Part shown: positions 57,763-64,000 of the stretch, one piece after another | Numbering within the stretch: the stretch's first letter is position 1 | Layout of the letters: each line of letters opens with the position of its first letter | From: Haematobia irritans | Taxonomy: Eukaryota > Arthropoda > Insecta > Diptera > Muscidae | Assembly: GCF_050003625.1 (NCBI RefSeq) | Contig: NC_134400.1 | Location: 222,744,085 to 222,808,084, forward strand | Direction of reading: 5' to 3' | DNA length: 64,000 bases | Made by a program: the position numbers and the translations under genes | The notes under the pieces: generated by a model | Told to the model about the DNA's origin: nothing | Database searches by the model: none | What the model saw: only the letters and a program-made list of their open reading frames with translations

Positions 57763-58327
57763 CCCAGCAAAAAAATTTGGAAGTTCTTCCAAAGGCACAA
57801 CTTTAACAGCACTTCGGGAAGATGCACTCCCAATGATGTTCTTTATTTTATCTCCCCAGGAAGTTCTTTTAATTCAATTTTTTATAACTTGGTTTATTCA
57901 TACTTTTAATGGGTAATTTTAACTTTTTTTTTTGGTTAAAAACAGAGTAAGAATTCATAAAATGGTACAAATCATTTAAATTTTGTCAAAAAAATGCTAA
58001 ATTCAATCTGAAAAATTGTGAATTTTTGAAAATATTTGAGGTCAAACGTTTCCAACAAGCGTTAGAATCCATTACAAATTATAAAAAATTATAAAAAATA
58101 TTTATTTGACAAAATATCACAGACTTTTTTAATTTACATCCAAAACATTTAATTCGGATCACACCTAAAGAAGTGATGCAAATTCAGTGCAACGGCTGTT
58201 GAAATGGAGGACTTCTGTCCTATGACAAGCCCATGTTAAATTCATCGCTTCTGCGTCACTTTTGCACCACTTCCGGATCCAAAAATAATATTTTCATTAC
58301 TTTTTTGGCGATGCTTTTTTTGCTGGG
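57763..58327. mobile_element. MITE I (565 bp, CCCAGCAAAAAAA ends)
   Basis: Inverted ends CCCAGCAAAAAAA are flanked by TA (57761-57762 and 58328-58329). There is no coding capacity. A reversed partial copy lies at 26560-27002. Confidence 0.85.
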
Positions 58328-59735
58328 TAACTAAAGAATACATCGACATAGTAAATTCTAGAGTAGAATACACGTCATCATTAGGAAATATTCTATTAGC
58401 CCTTGTATCGCAGAGTCAATATTTAATGTTGATATTGCCTTGATTATTGGACATTGATTCATTGATTGTTTACGTTCTATGGTATATTCTTAAGTTCAAT
58501 ATTCTATGGTATGAATATAGAACGATGTGGTTATGTGCATGGACCATCCCACTTAAGTACGTTTCTCACTCATAGAATTTAAATGAATTCATGATTTTAT
58601 CTTCTGCAAAGAGGTTGATGGTGTGTACCAATACATTTAGTATCGAATGGATTTGTTCTGTATGTGTGTGTGTGGTAAGGATTCGATTCATTTACATATA
58701 ATGTGTTCTACGCGTGTTCACATTGTGTGGGGGTCCCACATATGACCCAGAGCAGCAGAAGTGTGACGTAGTGGGTCAGGGAATTTGACCTTTCATTGAT
58801 ATATCGAAAGTTTATGCCCATGTATAAAATTGTGCTTAAACTGAAAGTAAAATCTCCGCGGTTGTTGTTACAATATTTTTTACGAAATATTTCTGTCTAT
58901 ATACTACACCAAATTTTATTCAATAGTGTTTTTGGTTCAATGGAGGGAGCGACAAGCCAAAAAAAAAAATCACAGTATTACGTTTTTTTTTTTTAAATAA
59001 CAATATGAAACGTATGCTAATGTAAAAAAAATCAGATGTAAGGCATCGCATTTTGTGAGTATAGGCATAGAGGTGGTCAAATTAAATTTTATATATCACA
59101 GAAACTACAAAGACAATACCAAATGTTCCTGTAAGATAACCAATTTTCCCACATTTTAATGTAAGATTTATAATGTATCATGCTGGTAATCTATATTTAA
59201 TATACAAATATTTTATAAAAAAAAATATTTTTAAAGCTTTTTTCTCAGTGTAGGCATTGGCGCTTGTAGACAAGGGGCTACGGCCCTTCCTTCTATAGTG
59301 CAATGACAATACACAAAGGAAAATCGTAAATAGGTTTTAAAATTTCCGGGGGTTACATTTTTTCTGGGGGGAGCTAAGTCTCCCCTCCCCCCGGAGGACT
59401 TTCAGCGCTTACCTCTGTAAAATAAATATATGTGCAAAAATTGTTTCATTTCTCTTTTGGACAAAAATAACGATACTTAAAATTTTTCTTTTTAACGATA
59501 TTTATCACCCTCTATCATTAGCGATTTTGTCGCTAGACACCAATTCGATGTACCGTTATATGAAATTTGTAATGAAAGTTAGAAGTTCAATAGCAAATAG
59601 TGTACAATGTGCATTGTACATCATTTACATTTTTTTTCGCTGAAGTGTGCACAGGCTCATTACAGTTTCGTTGTGAAGAATAAATATAGATTGTGCGTGA
59701 GAAATTTAGTGCATATTTTTAATCTTTATTGAAAA
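58328..59735. other. Unassigned sequence upstream of the Tc3-like gene
   Basis: No gene is recognised. A GC-rich hairpin-like stretch (ccgggggtt...ccccccgg) occurs at 59345-59396. The portion after about 59600 is presumably the 5' end and leader of the Tc3-like transposon, whose terminal repeat I could not define. Confidence 0.35.
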
Positions 59736-61716
59736 ATGCCTCGAGGAAGTGAACTTTCAGAGGAAGAACACCGAAAAATGAACGGAATGGACCTAGCTAG
59801 CAAAAAAAATTGGAGAAATTGCATCGGCGACAAATCGACGCCGCACTACGATTAGCAATTTTTTAAAAAATCCCACAAACTATGGTTGTGCTAAACGCAG
59901 TCGGCGCATTCCAACCGCTGACCAAAGGACAAAGCGACATATTCGTTAACTTGCTGCCAATCAAAATATGAGCTGCAGAGAAATGAAAGTTGAATTGGGT
60001 CTGAATGTGACTAGACAACGAATACAGCAAATTATCAAATACGATATAGGACTAAAATACGAAAATAAAATTCCTAAACCGCAGTTAACACAACACCATA
60101 AAAATGCTGCAGAAAAATAAAAGTTTTGACACGAAGAGTTCAAAACGGTTACATTTAGCGATGAAAAGAAATTCAATTTGGATGGTCCTGATGGCCATCA
60201 CAAATATTGGCGACATTCTCGGTCAGCTTTTTTTTATACCCTCCACCATAGGATGGGGGGTATATTAATTTTGTCATTCCGTTTGTAACACATCGAAATA
60301 TTGCTCTAAGACCCCATAAAGTATATATATTCTTGGTTGTGGTGAAATTCTGAGTCGATCTAAGAATGTCCGTCCGTCCGTCCGTCCGACTGTTGAAATC
60401 ACGCTAACTTCCGAACCAAACAAGCTATCGACTTGAAGTAGACTTGGCACAAGTAGTTGCTATTGATGTATTGCAAATACGGATGGTATTGCAAATGGGC
60501 CATATCGGTCCACTTTTACGCTAGGCCCCCTATATACAGACCCCCAAATTTGGCTTGCCGAACCTATAAGAGAAGCATATTTCATCCGATCCGGCTGAAA
60601 TTTGGTACATGGTGTTGGTATATGGTCTCTAACAACCATGCAAAAATTGGTCCATATCGGTCAATAATTATATATAGCCCCATATAAACCGATCCCCCGA
60701 TTTGGCTTGTTGAGCCTCAAAGAGAAGCAAATTTCATCCGATCCGGCTGAAATTTGGCACATGGTATTAGTATATAGTCTCTAACAACCATTCAAAAATT
60801 TGTCCATATCAGTCCATAATTATATATAGCCCCCATTTAAACCGATCCCCAGATTTGAAGTCCGGAGCCTCTTGGAGGAGCAAACTTCATCCGATCCGGT
60901 TCAAATTTGCAACGTGGTGGTTAGTATATGGCCGCTAATAACCATGCCAAAATTGGTCCATATCGGTCTATAGTTATATATAGCCGATCCTCAATCATAC
61001 AAAAATTGGTTCATAATCATGGTTGCCATTCGAGTCAAAAATAATCTAGCAAAATTTTATTTCTGTAGAAAATTTTGTCAAAATTGTATTCCTATAGAAA
61101 ATTTTGTCAAATTTCATTTCTATAGAAAATTTTGGCAACATTTTATTTCTATAGAAAATGTTGTCAAAATTATAATTCTGTAGAGAATGTTGTCAAAATT
61201 TTAAATTTTTGAAAATTTTGTCAAAATGTTATTTCTATAGAAAATTTTGTTAAAATCGTATTTCTATAGAAAATGTCAAAATTTTATTTCTATAGAAAAT
61301 TTTGTCAAACTTAATTATATACGTATTTACCCAAGTAATTCGATTGTGGATGACAGTCTTCAGTAGAAGTTTCTACGCAATCCATGGTGGAGGGTACATA
61401 AGCTTCGGTCTGGCCGAACTTACGGCCGTATATACTTGTTTTAAGTCTCGTCAGTTTTTTTAAGTCTCGTGATATACCTTTATTGGACTGGCCAGCGCTA
61501 AGTTCCGATCTAAATCCCATAGAAGATCTCTGGGGCATATTATCCGCTAAGGTAGTTGCGAAGACCAAGCAATATACAAAACCCAAAGAACTAAAGTCTG
61601 CAATTACGGCAGAATGGGAAAAAATCGATATGGCAACTCTGAAAAATTTGGTATGTTCTATGCCTCACCGATTACAGCAAGTTCTAATAAACAAGGGCAA
61701 TACTATATCGTATTAG
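59736..61716 (+). pseudogene. Tc3-like transposase, degenerate and split by a family A element
   Basis: The ATG at 59736 starts MPRGSELSEEEHRKMNGMDL, followed by recognisable but frame-broken helix-turn-helix sequence (SCREMKVELGLNVTRQRIQQ). The first catalytic Asp is in FSDEKKFNLDGPDGHHKYW. After HSRSAFF the frame is cut by a Helentron-like element (60232-61440). It resumes with LDWPALSSDLNPIEDLWG, which holds the catalytic Glu of a DD34E enzyme, and ends at a TAG (61714-61716). The part containing the second Asp is absent on both sides, so a deletion accompanied or followed the insertion. In-frame stops also occur in the N-terminal part. Confidence 0.82.
60232..61440 (-). mobile_element. 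Helentron-like element, family A copy 3
   Basis: It is in reverse orientation: 3' hairpin (taccctccaccataggatgg) at 60236, the core (aagtatatatattcttggt), a (TCCG)n tract at 60366-60388, three 150 bp units, the ctatagaaa minisatellite (61040-61310) and the 5' end (ggccgaacttacggccgtat atacttgtt) at 61410-61440. It is shorter than copy 2. Confidence 0.85.
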
Positions 61717-61754
61717 TTAATCAAACTATCTTAATTTTATTTTGACATATAGCT

Positions 61755-61815
61755 AAAATATCACAATGGGCTGAATAGTCTAAGTGAGCCTGAATCTTAA
61801 TCGGGCTGCCATTTT
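61755..61815 (+). repeat. SINE 3' tail fragment
   Basis: tcacaatgggctgaatagtc, taagtgagcctga and tcgggctgcca match the 3' part of the tRNA-headed SINEs. The head is missing. Confidence 0.7.
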
Positions 61816-63329
61816 AACATTTTTTATAGCTAAAATATAATTTTGTACATATAAATATTTTCTATGACTAAAAATTTAGGTATGTATTTTCTGTCAAAGC
61901 AAACGTTAGGTAAAGATTTAGTTTATGTATTTTAGTAACGTACAAAAATGTAAATAAAATAAGAAAAAATGTTTTCAATAAAAGTTCTTTATAAGACTAG
62001 AAAATAAATTTACACGTTGCACATATACTTTTTTTACGGGGGTATGAGTGTAGGTCATTTTCCAACTTTTCAACTTTTTTTTGCAAATATATTGAATCGT
62101 ATTGTAGATATAGAGTTTTAAGTAAAGCAATTTAAGTGAAATTGCAACAACAACGACAAACTTGGAATTTTACTTCTATTCATGGCAGAACATTTCAATC
62201 AATATATCAAAAAAAAAAAAGTTCAAAATCCCTAACCCACTATGTCACACTACTCCTAGCTGCGCCATGTTTGAAACTCGTACGTGGTTGCGTATGAGTG
62301 CTGGATTTTATTTTAAGCGACAACGTATACGCTCCCATGTGCCAAAAACAGCATAAAGCAGAACACAATGGCGGCATTATGACATAGCGCACAAGATGAC
62401 AATTTAGAATTCTTAAAATGTAATTATTAAATTATTGAGTAAATTGTATTTATATATAAAAAAAAAAATTACAAAAAAATTCTTAAAATGTAATTATTAA
62501 ATTATTGAGTAAATTGCATTTATATATTAAAAAATAACCATGGGATAAAAAGGCAAAATAAAAATTTAATTTACCAATAAAAATGTGACTGGTGGGCTGA
62601 GAACATTTTGGTCACATTCCAAAGCAAATAGATTGTCCCAGATGGATGGTCGCCAAGACATTTGTCTTGGTTTTTAAATTTGGATTTTTCAAGACTCATG
62701 TACCACGTGTAAAAACGATATTTTTCGATCTTTATTATAAAAGTATTTGTAGTTTCTGTGTATGATCCACATAGTATATGGTTTAAAGGACATTATAGCC
62801 CTGTTTAGCAATTTTAATACTGCAATACTTTTGAAAGTGACATCAAAGTAAAAACCACATTGAAATGAACACCTCTAAACCTTCCATTGCTGTCCATTTG
62901 TAGTCTGTTGCCATAGCAAAATAAACTAAGTTCTGGATGCAATCAAGATAGGAGCATGCATTGATAATGTTAGAAGGCCATCTATTGATAAACTGCTGCT
63001 AGGAGTGTAGATGTGTGTATCGTATGTTACATTCATTCTCTCGGCGTATTGGATTCGAAAAATAAATTGCTATTGAAACTGAAATGCTAACGATGCAAAT
63101 AGACCATGAATTGTAGTGATAGACATTTCTGTGGAATTGTTGGGATAGAATAAATTGCAACTGACATAAAATTCACCATCGTTACAATTTACACATGGTG
63201 GTAAAATTGTAGCTAACGGTAATTTCGTTTTGGTGAAAACATGTAACCTTAAGGTTACAATTTCTCAGCCTTAATTGTGTCATCCAAATAAGTTTCCAAA
63301 TAATAAAATTTTATAATGAAAGGTTACTG
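61816..63329. other. Unassigned sequence with a 60 bp direct repeat
   Basis: aattcttaaaatgtaattat...gagtaaatt is tandemly repeated at 62407-62467 and 62478-62536. A frame at 62220-62355 (ETRTWLRMSAGFYFKRQ) has no recognised family. Nothing else is identified. Confidence 0.4.
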
Positions 63330-64000
63330 AGCCGTCAAGGAAACAAAATCGAATCTAAAACAAATTCGAAAAAGAAACATTAGTTTTAACCCTAGGATAG
63401 ACTACTTGGTCTGGTCAGACCAAATTTGACTTTGAACGCTTAGTGATCGAAAGCTTATCGCCTATCCTAGGGTTAATCTGAAGAAAAGTGCTGCAGAGTC
63501 GCATAGAATACTTGTTGAGGCATTTGGCAATCATGCTTTATCAGAAGCAACATACAAAAGATGGTGTCAATGGTTCAGAAATAATGATTTTGATGTGAGA
63601 AATGAAGAAGTGAGGGACCACCAAAAAAGTTTGAAGACGTCGAATTGGATGGAGATGACACTTTGAGTCAAAAGCAAATGGCAGCAATGTTAAATGTTGC
63701 ACAGCAACTAATTTGTGGTCGTTTAAAAGCTATGGGAAAGATTCAAAAGTGTGGAAAATGGGTGCCCCTGAATTGAATGAAAGACAGATGGAGAACCGAA
63801 AAAACACACTTTTGAAATTTTGTTTTGAAAGACTCGAAAGAAAATCGCCTTTGCATCGGATTGTTACTGGCCATGAAAAATTGATTTATTTTAAGAATCC
63901 TAAACGGAAAACATCGACGGCAAGAAGACAATGCTGTGTGTTTGGTGGGACCAGAAAGGTATGGTGTATCACGAGCTTCTAAAAGCTGGTGAAATTGTTA
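63330..64000 (+). pseudogene. Mauritiana-type mariner transposase, broken and cut by window end
   Basis: The N-terminal segment NLKKSAAESHRILVEAFGNH and KRWCQWFRNNDFDVRNEE match the helix-turn-helix region of Mos1-like mariners. Frameshifts follow (near 63612 and 63768). In the catalytic region HRIVTGHEKLIYFKNPKRK the Asp of the usual TGDEKW motif is His, so even a repaired frame would lack the first catalytic residue. An 83 bp piggyBac-type MITE interrupts the N-terminal codons. The element runs past the window, so the second and third catalytic residues cannot be judged. Confidence 0.85.
63390..63472. mobile_element. 83 bp piggyBac-type MITE
   Basis: Perfect inverted ends CCCTAGGATAG are flanked by TTAA (63386-63389 and 63473-63476). 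Removing the MITE with one TTAA joins codons for KRNISF to NLKKSAAESHR in one frame. An internal ggtctggtcagacc palindrome lies at 63408-63421. Confidence 0.92.

Overview
This 64 kb window is repeat-dominated, AT-rich nuclear DNA from an insect, almost certainly a higher fly. The organism call rests on three things: very abundant DINE-1/mini-me-like Helentron derivatives carrying (GTCY)n microsatellites, several tRNA-headed SINEs, and rosa (DD41D) mariners. A muscid/calyptrate fly such as the house fly or stable fly group is my best guess, but that is inference. No bacterial-type genes, operons or CRISPR arrays are present.

Only one host gene is recognisable. The last two coding exons of a cation-chloride cotransporter of the SLC12 NKCC/NCC type lie on the minus strand (52217-52434, then 48725-48969), with a matching intron phase and a probable long 3' UTR below 48724. 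Its last intron carries a 585 bp tandem duplication and a nested transposon insertion.

Everything else identifiable is mobile DNA, much of it nested. 1-8.2 kb: a Helentron-like element (family A) split by a rosa mariner, a second complete A element, a piggyBac-type MITE, and a composite repeat with two tRNA-like heads. 8.4-16.6 kb: a six-level nest (MITE > family B Helentron-like > hAT with 8 bp target duplication > family C > MITE D > rosa mariner). 16.7-24.5 kb: a second piggyBac MITE, nested palindromic MITEs, SINEs and a LINE tail. 24.6-35.2 kb: family E Helentron-like elements, a 1.9 kb solo LTR inside a LINE reading frame, an inverted-repeat element, the third rosa copy and a LINE 3' end. 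37.4-46 kb: SINEs, a DD37E transposon broken by a MITE, a satellite split by a MITE, and a dead DD34D mariner. 46-52.5 kb: the cotransporter 3' region. 52.5-64 kb: family B and A elements, a second DD41D lineage, a Tc3-like element broken by family A, and a mauritiana-type mariner broken by an 83 bp piggyBac-type MITE at the window end.

All transposase genes seen are defective (5' deletions, frameshifts, stops or nested insertions), so any recent mobility must have used transposases encoded elsewhere. The three rosa copies are nearly identical and look young. Element family letters (A-I) are my own labels.
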